A stretch of 64,000 nucleotides of DNA from Erythrocercus mccallii (taxonomy: Eukaryota > Chordata > Aves > Passeriformes > Dicruridae), in NCBI GenBank assembly GCA_013397435.1, contig VZRG01001481.1:1-64000 (forward strand), read 5' to 3'. A program made the position numbers and the translations under genes. Below, piece by piece: positions 1 to 12,964 of the stretch; the first letter of the stretch is position 1, and each line of letters opens with the position of its first letter. The notes under the pieces are model-generated. The model searched no databases, was not told the origin of the DNA, and saw nothing but the letters and a program-made list of their open reading frames with translations.

Positions 1-360
1 CCCCTGTGCCCCTGCCCGGCAGGCCGGGTGTAGCCAGGCAGGCAGGGCTCACTGTGGGCCACCCAAAATGGTGCTGGCTGCAGCACATTGCTGTGCGCTA
101 CACTGGGAAGGGCCTTTGGCTGCAGTGCCTCTCCAGCCCTGGAAAAAAATTGCCTTGAGTGTGGTTTTGATTTTTTTTTTCTTAAATGTCATCACAGAGG
201 CGTTCCCAGCCTCTCTCCCTGGGCCGGCAGCCCAGTGTCCATCTCCAGAGCCATCAGAGACTGGCTATGTGGGACACGGTGGAAGCTTCCAGCAGCTTCT
301 CCCAGAGACTCCCCCTGTGGTGTCGCCCCCACTGTCAATAAAGCAGGCTGTATCACATCA
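1..360 (+). other. GC-richer block ending in a poly(A) signal (possible transcript 3' end or LTR R/U5)
   Basis: The first 360 bases are richer in G and C than the following 12 kb and end in a canonical AATAAA at 337-342, about 15-20 bases before CA dinucleotides that could be cleavage points. Base composition falls sharply after about 380. This fits the 3' untranslated end of a transcript entering from the left, or the R/U5 end of an LTR cut off by the window edge. Overlapping open frames on both strands here (68-379 plus, 192-431 minus) have no recognisable domain and look incidental. I cannot decide between the two readings. Confidence 0.3.
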
Positions 361-3300
361 ACACAGTGACCCTCTCTAAAGACAACACAGATTTCGTTAC
401 CACTTAATAGAATAAATAAGCTTGTGTACATTGCAGAGATGTCTGTTAATTATATTGGATTATTAGAAATATGTCTGGGTAGAAATTCCTGAATGAGAGA
501 GAGGAAGAGATTTCCTAAACAGAAAATATAATGAAGTAGAACTTCTCAAATGTAACTACCTGGCTGCTACTGCCTGGACCAAATAAATCTGTGCCCTAGA
601 TCAAGAGAGGAGACAACGGCACAGACCCATGATCGTGGTGTCAGTGCAGGATGCTGCACAAAACATTGCTAATGGGGAATAGAGATAAGCATAGAAAAAT
701 ACAGAAAATTATACACTTAATTGTGATGGAATTAATTCTTTTTGCTGTGATTTTACTTTTGTGTGTGTATTTAAGAAACATATGGTAAAGAAAAATCGAG
801 ACCATTATAACTTCTATTTTGATATCTTTTGTCACACAAATGTACAATAGTTATTCAGGGTCCATATAACACTCAGAATAGGTGACAATAAACCAAGCCA
901 ACATACTTTGAAACTGTATAGTAGTTTGCACTCATTCTACCAAAAGGCTTTCTTGACTGTCTAATGCTCTTTTGCATATAAATAAGAATAGAGTCCTGAG
1001 TGTCTGGTCTGGCTATCAGGAGTGGGTGTATGTGTAAAATGTAAGTTGTTCCCTATCACAAACTGTCAGTTTTGATTTTTAAGGTATACCTAAAACCATC
1101 CAACTTTGATTGAAGGTTTTAAATTTTTTTTTTTAAATATTTAAATGCTGCAAGAGCAACATATCCTAATGCTGGCATCATCAGGGCAGTTAAAGAGATT
1201 TTCACCGAGTTGGTTCTGTCTCCAAGCCCTTCACCCATTATGACTTTTTGTGATATCAACAGTGATGAAAGTGAGCAACTTGACTGTCCAAGAACCAAAA
1301 TTAAGCTACTTTGGCCAGTCCAAGTATTCTTGAAAGCATCATCAACACTAGTAGTCTGTTAATTATATGATCAAAGAGGCTATGATTAGAAGAGATTAAG
1401 GGAGATTAAGGAGGCATGAGTAAGAAAGCCTCATCAGCACACAGGGGCCATGTGGCTATGTGATCAAGTCATTGATACATAGGCAGATTTAATTAGTGCA
1501 AGAATATATCAAGTGCCAGAGGAGAATCAAGAATTTCTGAGCTTTTCTCTACATGGAACAAATATATTCTGAGACAAGAAAGAGCAGGTGCTTTAGTCTA
1601 TCCTCTAAGTACATTTTTTTTGCTCTGTGAAACTCAAGGAAGTGTATTCTTGTTCCTACCATGACCTTGTAAGGATTAATTTCTAAATAGTAAATACTGA
1701 ATAGTATTTCTGATTCTAGAACAGTATAGACATTCAGGACCTTGCATATAGACTGAATTTGTCATCAGAAAACATACACATCAAAACAAATTTAAAAGTA
1801 GAGAATATCTATGAGCAGAGCCTTGTAAGAGGTCAGTGCTTTTATTTAGCAGAACAGTTGCTCTACTCAGAATGAACCACTACTTCAAGGCTAGCTGTCA
1901 GCTTCTAAGCAGTAAATTGTGCAGCAATTTGTTCTAAGTCCAGTAAATTGTGTTCTGAGGAGAACCCTCTTAGCTCAGTTTCCTTTGTTTCCTGCGCTCT
2001 TTACATTGGCATGAATAGCCAACAGGATCACGTTGCTGTCTCACATTCCAGGTATGCCTCTCACTTTCCACCTATACAGGGCACCTTTCCTGAGCTATAT
2101 CCTTTATTCTCACATCTTTTCCTTGGATGATTCTTTGTCTTTTTTCCTCTGCTACATAAGATGGCAGCCTCTCAAATGCTCACATGGTTGTTCTCAGCTA
2201 GTTTCTTCTGTGAAATGTTTGTTGCTCTGTGGAAGAGCTTTGTTTCTCTGACTGAAGCCATTTGCTTAGATGGCTCTGAGAAATGCTGTAGGCCAGTAAA
2301 ATGTCTACAGGAGGGGATTTGCGTTCTCTTGGAGACAACAAAAGAGAGGATTTGGCTGCTTGGAGCTGCTATCTTGTGCTGTGCTGAGTGGGTAGGGAAG
2401 GTGAGAGGAAATTGGCAGCCACAATGGAGCTTTCCTTGCAGCAGAAGAGGCTTGCTCACAAAGGGCTGTGCATAATTGGGCTTAGGTGTGCAGAGAGATT
2501 AGAAACACAGCAGTGATGTTCTTCCAAAGGAATTCTGCCAAGAGCTTCTTAGTCAGAAGGACTTTGCGTCATAACCCCAAGAAATGATCCAAGATCCATT
2601 TCCTTTTAGCACCTGCAAAGCTGAAGCTTTGAGAATTGTTCAGCTCTTTGTATCGACATATGATCCCCAGGTTTGGAGCTCATGTTCTGTATTGTGCCTT
2701 GCTTGGTACATTTTTCCACACTGAAACCTGTTTGTGTTAAGCATGGGTCTGTGGCAGGAGATGTGCTTCACTGCTAACAGATATTTTTGACTGGATTGAT
2801 ACTAGAAGTGACAAAATGGATCTCTATAATTGATTAACTGGATGGTAATTGTGAATTCTTTTGATACTGGCAATTATAAATTTGAACATCTTTAGATCCT
2901 AATACTGTTTGTGAAATGTGCTTTGACAGTAAAATTTCTACTGGCATCTGTTGTGTGTTTTGTCTCCTCAACTCTTTAACGTCAAAGCCTGTGAATGGTG
3001 CTGCCTATGTGCACTTCTGAACAGCAGCTGAGCAGAACAGAGCTCTAAGCCACCACCTGCTGTTTTGTTTCAGTCCTTACTGCTATTTTCAGCTCTTGTC
3101 ATTCACAGGGCTTTTAATTGTTATTTATAGTATAATAATAATATTAACAACAACAATAATAATACAGAAGTTTTCACTGATTCATAGTCATTGATTCATT
3201 TTGTGGACGCAAGCAGAACCTCTCCAAAGATGGAGAGGTCTTTCTACTTCTAAAGGCTAGTGGGAGAAGGTCAGAAAATTACCCTGCAACAATAAGAAAA

Positions 3301-4311
3301 GCTCATAATATTATAATGAAACAAATAATTTAAGGAAATTAACCATCTATGGTGTTTAAATCCTGAACAATTTTGTTCCGTTTTTGCATAGAAAGATGTA
3401 CAGAGTCAGGACTTGTGCCCAAATCTTTAATCCAGTTTCTCAGTGAACTTAAAATCAGATGATGGAACACTCGTTAACAGTGCATTAGTGCTGGGAGGGC
3501 ACATAGACATATAGGAAAGATCAATCACAATTTAAAAGTTGTCAATTTGCACATGTCAATGTATCCACTTAAACTTCCACTCTGGTAATTGACTGATTTT
3601 TTTTTTCCATTTCTGTGCATTTTGCAAAGACAATGAGAAAGGGAGGGAGTCCCAGCAGGAAGCAGGAGGTGTATCCCCAGTTCAGCTGACTGTAGCTGGA
3701 ATAGCCAATGCCCCAGCTTCCCTGCACAGGGTAAATTTGCCTATTTCCATTAGCAAAAGTTGGGTATTTTTCACAGTGCTCATCATTCAATAATGATGAA
3801 AACAGTGGGGTTTTTTGTTGAGGTTTTTGTGTTACTAAGAACACCACTAGAATGTGAATGTGTAAAATGTTGCTTTCTTACCTGCTCACATTCTGTGTAA
3901 AAAGATGAAAGATATTTACATATAGGTATGAATTTCAAGACAGCAAGTTAATTCTGATGTGTAGAGTCCTGTTTCATTACTTATATCCTTACCACTGTTC
4001 TATTCAGTTAATTCACAGTGTTACCTGTGTTGTAAATGTGGTTTTGTGGGTTATTTATGGCATGACCAAGAGCCAAATTTATCTTGAGTCTGAGGAGGAG
4101 ACTTGAGTCTGCAAGAGGTTCTTAATGGGTAACAGGAATTTTATTTGTAAGCTTGATCTTATTCAGCATTGAAAATTGGAGGTGCTCATCCTTTGACTTT
4201 TATAGATTTATTTATTTTTTTTTTTACAAATAACCCAGTTCAAAGGGAAATTATCACAAGTATCTGCACTTATTTGTGGTTTTGTTGTGCCTTACATTCC
4301 CCAGTCAAAGC
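361..4311. other. Unassigned AT-rich DNA
   Basis: I see no gene, RNA or recognisable interspersed repeat. There are short A/T runs and a degenerate ATA/ACA trinucleotide patch near 3128-3164. A somewhat GC-richer stretch at 2161-2475 carries overlapping open frames on both strands with no protein-like character. Read as intergenic or intronic. Confidence 0.6.
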
Positions 4312-4430
4312 AATGTTTACATCTTGGGGAAGCTAAAGCATAGTGAGGGTAGGAGTTGCCTAAGGCCATATAATACAGTCCTGATAAAAGTGGGAACAGA
4401 CACTGCATGTCTGAATCGGCTCTTGTAGTT
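4312..4430 (-). repeat. MIR/CORE-SINE-like ancient element
   Basis: Read on the plus strand, this stretch follows the reverse complement of the MIR 3' region in order. It has a GGGGAAGCTAAAGCATAG block (MIR: GGAAACTGAGGCACAG), then GAGGGTAGGAGTTGCCTAAGG (MIR: ...TTGCCCAAGG), a CCATATAATACAGT segment (MIR: TCACACAG) and an AAGTGGGAACAGA segment (MIR: AGTGGCAGAGC). The element is therefore on the minus strand. Match is from memory of the consensus; divergence is high, as expected for a pre-avian SINE. Boundaries are approximate. Confidence 0.55.
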
Positions 4431-5169
4431 TTATCCATTCTCACACTCTGCACTGAAAACATGGCCTAACCCAAAGTTCATCCATGGTGGAAGAAATGGG
4501 CTCATTGACTCTGACAGGGATTAATTTAGCTTCATGGTATGTAGCCTTGGATGCACAACACCCTAGAGATGTTTTACATCACATTAAGAACTGAATGTAT
4601 TGTCAAACAGTGCTTTATTTTCATAACTCAGAGCCTCTCCCTCACCGGATGTCCTGTAATATTAATTTCTTAAAGAGCAGATAAACCCTTTGAATGAGTT
4701 GTTTTGTAAGCCATTACTGCTGCATAAAAACAGGCATTTAAACAAAAGTGTATTTTTTCCCTCATGTTGCTAAATACTTGCTTGTTTTCCTGTTTCTGAT
4801 TAATATGGGCCTATCTGAGACAGAAAGGCAACAACAGCCATGTTTGTAACACAGCATGAAACACGGATCCCGTTCTGATGGCTGCTCTTTCAGTTCAGCA
4901 GCTTCATTGACTTCTAGATGGTATCCATTTGTATCTCCACACATCTTGGATGTTATTGAAACCTAAACCTTTAGGCCAAAGATGTACAGATTAGACTTTA
5001 GCATTAATTTAGCACTCATTTGACATAAACTCTTTGGATACCTTGTATTTCAGTCTTTTATAGGGTCTGCAATAGGAAAAGCAATGCATAAAGTGTCTAA
5101 GAGGAGGAGAAATCTCAAATCATTTTATTTCCTTTTAGTAACTAGAAGTGAAGGACTAGAGAAGGAGTC
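4431..5169. other. Unassigned AT-rich DNA
   Basis: Nothing recognisable. A 60-codon minus-strand frame at 4762-4944 has no domain signature and is within chance expectation. Confidence 0.6.
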
Positions 5170-5290
5170 CTGAAATTAGACATCTTGAATTCAGCTTCTT
5201 TCTCTGACACAGATTGGCTTTATAAACACTATTTAGCTTTCGTGTGTTCTGGCTTGCACTTGCTAAAATGCAGGTAATGGATCAAAATCA
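5170..5290 (+). repeat. MIR-like ancient SINE
   Basis: A diverged match in MIR orientation. A TTGAATTCAGCTTCTTTCTC segment corresponds to the post-B-box region (GGTTCGAATCCCGGCTCTGCC). It is followed by a CACTATTTAGCTTTC segment (CACTTAACCTCTC) and then GCTAAAATGCAGGTAATGG (CTGTAAAATGGGGATAATA). Order and spacing are preserved over about 100 bases. Identity is by memory of the consensus, so this is moderate evidence only. Confidence 0.4.
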
Positions 5291-8200
5291 GGTCTAGAAA
5301 ATGGATGACTTTAAGCCTGGGAATGCAAATGTTTAAGCATTTTGCTACATAAGGCATGGTGTTGCTGATCTCAGAGAGTTATAAAGCCAAGGCAAGATTT
5401 TGTGAAGAATTCTGCTCTCTTCAAGTTGCAGAATCAGGCAGTTGAATTCCTGATGATTATTATTATTAGCTATGGAAATTATTCTCATGTAATTCTGAAA
5501 TGCTTTTTATCTACATAAAAGCAATGATTTCTTATGTTGCACAGAGATAATATTTTTAAAATTTATTAATGGCTGCCTGATATCTTCAGTAACTCTGCAA
5601 TATATTTCTGCTGTTTTTTTAAGAAATCAGAATAATGTCATTTGCATGTTTATATATTTGAGCTTAAAAAATTAGAGCCTACAGAATAGATCAGAAGGCT
5701 TAAAAAACCCTCTTCATGTAATAGTGTCTCCAGGGGTTAACAAATCTCTTTGTTTGCTCTCTGATACATTAAAAGGCACAAAACACTGTTGTCCATACTG
5801 CACTAATCATTTCTATGATACAGTAACTATTGATTTAGTCACTGTTAAGGAATAAAAAAAATCCTTGACAAGGCTAAGTGAAAGGGCAGGTACTGTTACT
5901 CAAATGGAAAAGCCATCTATCTCATTACAAAAGCATTTTCAAGGACATAAAAACTTTGGTCCTGAATGGAAGGTTTTTATTAAGCTGCAAAACTTCTCAA
6001 ATTGTCTGCAGATTTTTGAATTTTAGCCTTAGCTTCTGTTAAAAAAAAATCTCTTATCCCTGCTGGATTCTTTAGCTAATTTTTAGCTTTAATTGTTAGT
6101 GGTCCCATTCTTTTCCAAGGAAACAGAATAAGGTATAGACAGAGTACAAGCAATGAGGTTTTAATACCTTTTTGAGTGATTCAGCCTTGATCTGCCTGTA
6201 CAGGGCTGAACAGAATTGTTCAGAAAGCAGTGAAAAATCCTTTTACAAGTGTCGTTACTCTGATTCACTAACAGATGCTCTGGAAATTTAATAAGAGCTT
6301 TCCATTTTCTAAAACATTTCTCACTTTTTTCCAAGATAATTTTTCTTTTTTAGTTTAGATTTGGCAGGACCATTTTCAGTTGGTTTGATTCCCTACTCAC
6401 CTGCTGGGAAAAGTAATCAGGGAAATAATCCTTGTCCCAGGAGTGTCAGGACATCTTATGTGTTACTTATGTAGAGTTGTCACTGTCAGTCAGTGTAATG
6501 CTAGGTCATGGTAGGAATTTCTCTTTGGTTCAGCAAATCCAGTTGGTTCTGTGAAACTGGAAAGAGGTGTTTGGATACCCACAGGTTCATTATAACAACA
6601 AGTTAAATTGATTAGAACTGGAATAGTCATCAGGAAATGTAATGGATGAACATTTTCAGATCTTTACAAAAATGTCAAGGTCTTACAAGAATGTCATTGC
6701 AGTGAGTGAAGCTGTGGGCATAAGAGTCACACAGGGAGTGAGGAGCTCACTCTATCTAAACACTCCTGTAAATGGCTGGAAAGCAACACAGAGATGGAAA
6801 GCCCAGGGCAGAAAGTCTCATTCTTTGTTCCGCTCAAAGAACTTTATATCGTGCAGCATCCTGGCCAGAAATACCAGCCAGAAAGTTTTTTGTGATAAAG
6901 AGGTATTAGAGGTATGATGTGGAACCATATGCACTGCAAGGTGTTTATAAAAAGAGAAAAAAAAATTCCCATCCTGGTAAATCAGTGACAGTTGTGCTCA
7001 ATGCTATTAACTCATAGCACTGCCCTAACATCAAATTGCTGTGTTTCATTTGGGAGCGTATGAGCTCTGTAAATCCCTCCTTGTGCTTTAATATAAACAA
7101 TAGATTTGAAATAAAGATGAAAAATGCAATGAAGCTTTACAATGTCAAGTTCCTGGGTCAAGGCAGAATTCTTCCTGAAAGCCATTGGTATTTATCCTTT
7201 CTAGTCAAAGGCACAACCTTCAAGCTTAATTGCCTGGAGAGAGTTCCCATCTCACTCTTTCATACTGCTCAGAATACAAGCTGCTTTCTACTGCTTTTAT
7301 TCCATTCTGCTCAATCTCCTCTAGAACCATGTGGGAGAGCTGCCCTTCACATGTTTATACCACTGGATGTCAGGAGGAGTAGGTAGTTGTATAGGGAAGA
7401 AGAATTTTATACAGCACTGATGGAAGAGCTATAAATTCAACAATATTTCAGTATCATGAAAAGAAACCCACCATATTTTTCAGCTTTAAGGTGAGATACA
7501 ATAAACTTTGAAGTGCTAGGCCTAAGATGTAGACGTTAATGTTTTGTTTTTTTTTTTTAATTAGTAGGGAACAATAGAGGACCATAATTATTCCAGAGGA
7601 AGGTGGGCATATATTGTTCTGGAAACTGGAATTTATGGTGATTATCTAAGTACTGATTACTTGGAGATTGAAATACCAAGTTTTTTAAAAAAATGTTTCT
7701 TTTCTCTAGAGTAATTTTGTGGTAGACTATCAATACTATAAGTGCTATCAGACTTAGGTACAGAAATACATTGGCTTTGAACCAGAAAAAATAATGTTAA
7801 AATATACCTTGGAGTCTGAAATAGTATTTTATATATACTATATAAAAGGTCTTCACATTTCAAATGCTTTATCCTTGTCTTTCTCCAATATTTCCACTAC
7901 TCTTAAACATAAATTTGTAGCCTGTAGTAATCTTACCGAGTCATGCATGCAATTATGAACAGATGTGTTGTTTGAATTGGAGCATAAAATACCAAGCAAT
8001 GAGGTTGTTTGTGTGATGAATACACTTAAGGCTTGATTTTTCTATCATGAACTTTTCAATCTCCTCATGTTATAGTTTTAAAATTCAGTAAAGAATAAGA
8101 AACAACAACAGCAATAAATTAGAAGTTTAGAAAGAACGTGTATCAAGTCTCAGAAACATTTCTGTAATGGAAATACCTTATCTACACCAGGGATCCACTT

Positions 8201-11200
8201 ATCTCCCACCTCCTAAGCAGCTCTCTCAGCTGGCAGAGAATTGGCTTTCCTGGAGAGGACTCCAAATTCAGTGATAAGTCACTGTCCATATCTGCATGTA
8301 TGAACACGGGTGACATCCTTCCTGTGCAGTGTGTGAGATAAGATGTGCTTGGGATTCATGGGGGTGAAAACTGGGAGATGAACTTGCTGAAATTACATTG
8401 TGGAGTGAATGCCTTACAGGGATGCAGTGCTAGAGAGATAATCCAAGCAAACACTCGTGTGCTGGAGCCGGTTCTGATTAGCAAAGTACTTTGGCTATAA
8501 ACTCAAACCCTCATTTTCTTCAGTGAGACCTGTGCTTTGCACACCAAGTAAATCAAGGCTCACAGTAATTAAGTTAGGTACAAAGTTCTTCCTGAGCTGC
8601 TGGAAGAGGAGAGTCATTAAATACGGGCAGTTTTGCCTCTTTAGTGAGAAGGGGAGGTGAGAGGCAGGGTGGGATGGATCCTGGTTACTCACCATTGCAA
8701 ATCCATTACAGGGTAATGACTCAAAGCAATGGTCCTTGCAAAGAGAGGGGCCCTGGGAGAGCTGTTAGCAGTGAATACTTGTTCTTCACCACTGCCATGA
8801 GAACAATGTCAATTTTTTAGGGCATCAACTGGTAAATTCTATGAGATTCTGCCACTTTCATGTGTTTATTCTTTTTATTTGCTGTTGAGTTACAGGCAGG
8901 GACTAGCAAGGGATGATGCATTGCTGTTTACAATGCTCACTAGTTTCATTTTATAGGGGTTCATCCTAATCTAAAGGATGATGTACTGAGGAAGTTTGGC
9001 AGAGTCAGGAAAAGAGTAAGGGAAAATGAGTTCAGCATTACCTCTTTAAACTGCAACTAAGAGGGCATTTATGCAATGGTCCTTTTAAATATGAGTCGTG
9101 GCCCATTGAAAAACTAATTGAAATTACAACATATTTCATTAGGAAAGATAATTACCAATTTATTCATGTCTAAAAAATTAAGTTTAGATTAAAACATGTT
9201 TAAAACCTACTTTGATGTTTGGAAGGTAAATACAGCTTGTATGCTATTGACAAAAAGGAAGAAACCCAAAACACCCTAACCCCAAAACCAAATGAAAAAA
9301 TAGAATGTGTATTATCTTTTTCCAAATTTCACTGTTGGAATGGAAGGCTGGTGTCAAGGACAGAAAACCAAATATATAAAAATTTATTTTCCATTATCAT
9401 ATGCAAAAACTCCTCAAGTTTTAAAACAATAAAAATCGACAGAAGTCACCAGTGTTACCTACATGATGTGACTTCACTGTCTTCAGAAAGTCCATGTTGG
9501 TTTACAGTAACTAATGACTAACTAATTGCTTGTTTTGTTTTGCTTGCTTTGTTAAAGTAGTCTGAAAAATTAAATCCTAGAAATAGAAAAGAGTAGCACT
9601 TTTTTTTTAAGACACAAGGCATACAACTGAAATTATAGTTTAAGTTCAAGTTTAAGTTTAAATGTGATAGGAGTGTAAACTCTTCTTTGTGGAAAATAAC
9701 ACAATATTTGTTTGAACTGCCACACTGTCAATTCCATCATCCCAAACAACCTTGAATTGCTAAGCTTGGAATATTTGACACCCTCAGCTTTTGCCAGGCC
9801 AGCAGTGCTGCTGCTGCCTTGGGTGCAGATTCTTTCAACATACAACATCACATTTCCCTGGATTATGTCCAGCTATGAAACCCTGACTTTAGCCTTTTAA
9901 AATAGTTTCCGTAATGGACAAAGACATAGAGAGGGCAGATTTGCTGCTAAGCCAGATCCAGAGAAATGAAGAGAATTATGCCAGCAAAGAGCCTGGCCTG
10001 TGGCAAGGGAGAAGTTTGCAGCCACAAGCTACAGAGGGCTTAGAAATCTCAGCAGGAGTTCAAAGGCTGAGAACCATTCTGCTGAGGTTTATGGGAATAC
10101 ACTGGAATAACAAAGTTGTTTCTTCCTCCAAACAATTAGGAAACAAGTTGTCCTGGGCACTTCTTACCTTCCAAATGATTTGAGATGTATGTGATAACAG
10201 TGACAAATAAGGGAGGAAAACTCAATACTGGAAGTTATAACAAATGTACCTTGAAGTTGGTTAAAGGGAAATAAAAAGGGATAAAAGTGATTTGCTGGTG
10301 GAAGGGCAGACAGAGATTTTTTTATCCCCTGGCATTTGAGAACTCAGGTGACATAAGAAATAGGTAAGAGAGTAGAGGAAAATGTAATCAATTCCCCCTA
10401 TAAACATTTACCAAACTGAGAAAAGGACCTGTGTTTGGAAAGGTACTTACTTTTCAAAAGGAAAGGTGATATTCAGTGCTGAAAGCTGGGCAAAAGAGAA
10501 TTTAATACCTGTTTTTCCTCTTATCACTGACTTCCTACAGTGAATATAGAAATATTTTTTCCACTTTAAACAGGATTGTATTGCTGTAAACAAGTTGGGG
10601 CATTAAAATGAAGCAAGGTGGAAAATGTGAATTAAATATGTGGCTTGACTTCATAATTTTCTTGCAGCTTCAATAAAACTTCTGAAATCAGTCAAGACTG
10701 AAAAATTTGTGTTGAAATCTTTTGTGAGCTGGATGAATTCTTTAATTATAGGCAGGATTTTTTTAGCCAGGCTGTGAAGGACATGCAAGACTGTAGATGC
10801 AAAATTCCTCCAGCAACTTCTTTCTCTCTTATTTAGCTGAAGATAGATGCATGAGGGAAGATATTAATGTTTGGGGAAATAAGTGCAGTGAAGCCCTGAC
10901 CTATATCTTAAAGTCACTCTGACGTATTAAACATAAAAAGTCATTTGTAATTTGGTATCTGTTAGACACAATGGAAACTGGTAAATTGAATGTTTCTGTG
11001 AGACGATTCAACATTCTAGGTGTTTCTGCAGCTACAGCCTCTGTCTGTCTCTGACCCTGCATCCCATCACCATCCCACCTTCTGGCTGTTAAATTAGGCT
11101 TAATGCTAGGATTCTAGCAAATTTATCATGTGCTCACAGAAAAGCTGGAGGCCAGGTAACATTCTTTTTCTTTTAGCCACCAGGCATTTGAGAAAGAACT

Positions 11201-11814
11201 GGCAATAGCAAGGTATTAACTTTTCATCAAAACTGTATAAATAAAACATTTCTGTCAATAAGAAAATATTTTGCAGACCTTTTTCCTATAAATTTAAATT
11301 TTCCTAATTTTCCATATGTTAGCATTTTGTTAATTTTCTTGGAAACATCAGGACAAAATATTTTCAGAAGATCATTCACTATTCCTGAGAGTGTTTACAT
11401 GCATATAAATAGGCATAACAACAACCATCATTGCTTTGCTATTTTCAGCCATTAGACTGGATTGGATTTCATTTAAGCCAACTCCAGAACTTAATTTTCT
11501 CTTCCTTTCTATATCATACCTCACTTTTCTCACTTGCATGTATGGTCAGAGACAGAAAAAGGCTTGAGCTGCAGAAACACCTTTGCAAATGAGATTCCAC
11601 ACATATAAAGTAACAAATGTTCCAAGGATGTCACTTTTCAGCAGCATGACTGAACCAGTGCTAAATCAGGGTAAACACTCAAAATCAAAAGCATGAGGCA
11701 CATTCTCTGCATTCTTGGGTAAAAGTTTCAGGGTAAAAGAGGAGAGAAAGGGTGAAGAGATTTAAATTTTATTTGCAGGAGTCCTTGCACCAGTCTTGAA
11801 AAACTGATTGTTCT
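5291..11814. other. Unassigned AT-rich DNA
   Basis: Long AT-rich stretch without a supported gene. Several frames of 60-116 codons occur (6642-6917, 7036-7386, 9219-9521, 9914-10183, all plus), but none has a family motif, and their initial contexts and composition look like background. A short TTTAAGT-type tandem lies at about 9640-9662. Confidence 0.6.
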
Positions 11815-11930
11815 CCAGGCCTGGGTACTCATGTAGGAGTTGAGAGATTTGAATTTCAGTTCTGTTCCTGGCCTCTGCTGTGATCTAGAGCTCATTTTAT
11901 GCCTCCATACAATGTGTTCATGCACCAGTT
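11815..11930 (+). repeat. Possible MIR-like ancient SINE
   Basis: GAGATTTGAATTTCAGTTCTG (about 11842-11862) resembles the MIR region around GATTCGAATCCCAGCTCTG. It is followed by CTGCTGTGATCTAGAGCTCAT, resembling CTGTGTGACCTTGGGCAAGTCA, and then TATGCCTCCAT (TGTGCCTCAGT). The order is right but divergence is strong, so I hold this only as a candidate. Boundaries are approximate. Confidence 0.3.
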
Positions 11931-12895
11931 TTAACGTATGTGTCCAGGCACATCTTCATGAGACTACCCCAACTTGCTGCTTGGAAAGATTCTGGCACTC
12001 TTGTAAAGAACAGCTAAAATTTCTTCTGGTGGAAGTTGGTGTTTTCAAGAAAAGAAATAAAAGTTGATCACTTTACAGAAGGTTTTGTCACTAAGCATTT
12101 TTAAAATTTGCAAGAGATATACCAATACAAGGATTGATTTTAGGCAAATCTCCTACTATTAAACAAGCTTTAAATATTATGCAATTATTGGTGTATTTAG
12201 TAGCTTTTCCCAACCAGCATCCAAAATAATTGTAATATGAGTAAGAAAATGAATTTACAGTCAATCAAAGTATTCAGCAGAAAGTTTAATACTAGTTGTC
12301 AGATAATCTGAACATCGAGTTTACAGGAGTAATTTTAATTTACATCAAACAGTGTAGGCAATTTCTACGCATCAGTTTGCATTTCACTGATTATATCAGC
12401 TGAGGCAAAATGGTGGCTTTTTGAAGAAGTTTAATGCAACATTGGAGGGACTGGGAACAGAAGATTTTCTTTCTGATGCATCTCAAAACCAAAAGTTTTC
12501 AATAAAAAGTTTAACAGGATTTCATTTGCTTCAACTGGGAATAAAATTAAGTATGTTTGCATCCCATAATCTATGAACTTTCATGATGTTTATTGTGAGT
12601 TTTTAAATTGCTGCTCACTTTGTTAATTGCAAACTGAAATGAAAAGATTAATCTAAAATACAACAAAAATGGTTAGTGGTATTTGACCTCACATTTAAAA
12701 TGGAACATTTAAGTACCAAATACATTAATATTTAAAGATTATGAATGGAACCAAAGGAACCAAAGTTATCAATAGCTCATTTAGAAAAAAACCCCTTATG
12801 TTATTGCATAACACTCTAACATAGAGAATCACATGTTGAGTCAGTGCAAAGTTGTTTACTTTCACTTATGGTAGAGTTACTGGTGAGGACCACAG

Positions 12896-12964
12896 ATTAC
12901 TATTGCTATTACTATTACTATTTATTACTATTACTATTACTATTACTACTATTACTATTACTAC
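12896..12964. repeat. ACTATT / TAC microsatellite
   Basis: About 68 bases made almost entirely of ACT and ATT trinucleotides, mostly alternating as an ACTATT hexamer with occasional ACTACT or TATTTATT interruptions. In one plus frame it translates into a run of tyrosine and leucine, which produces an artefactual open frame at 12844-13071 and is not evidence of a gene. Likely polymorphic in length. Confidence 0.9.
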
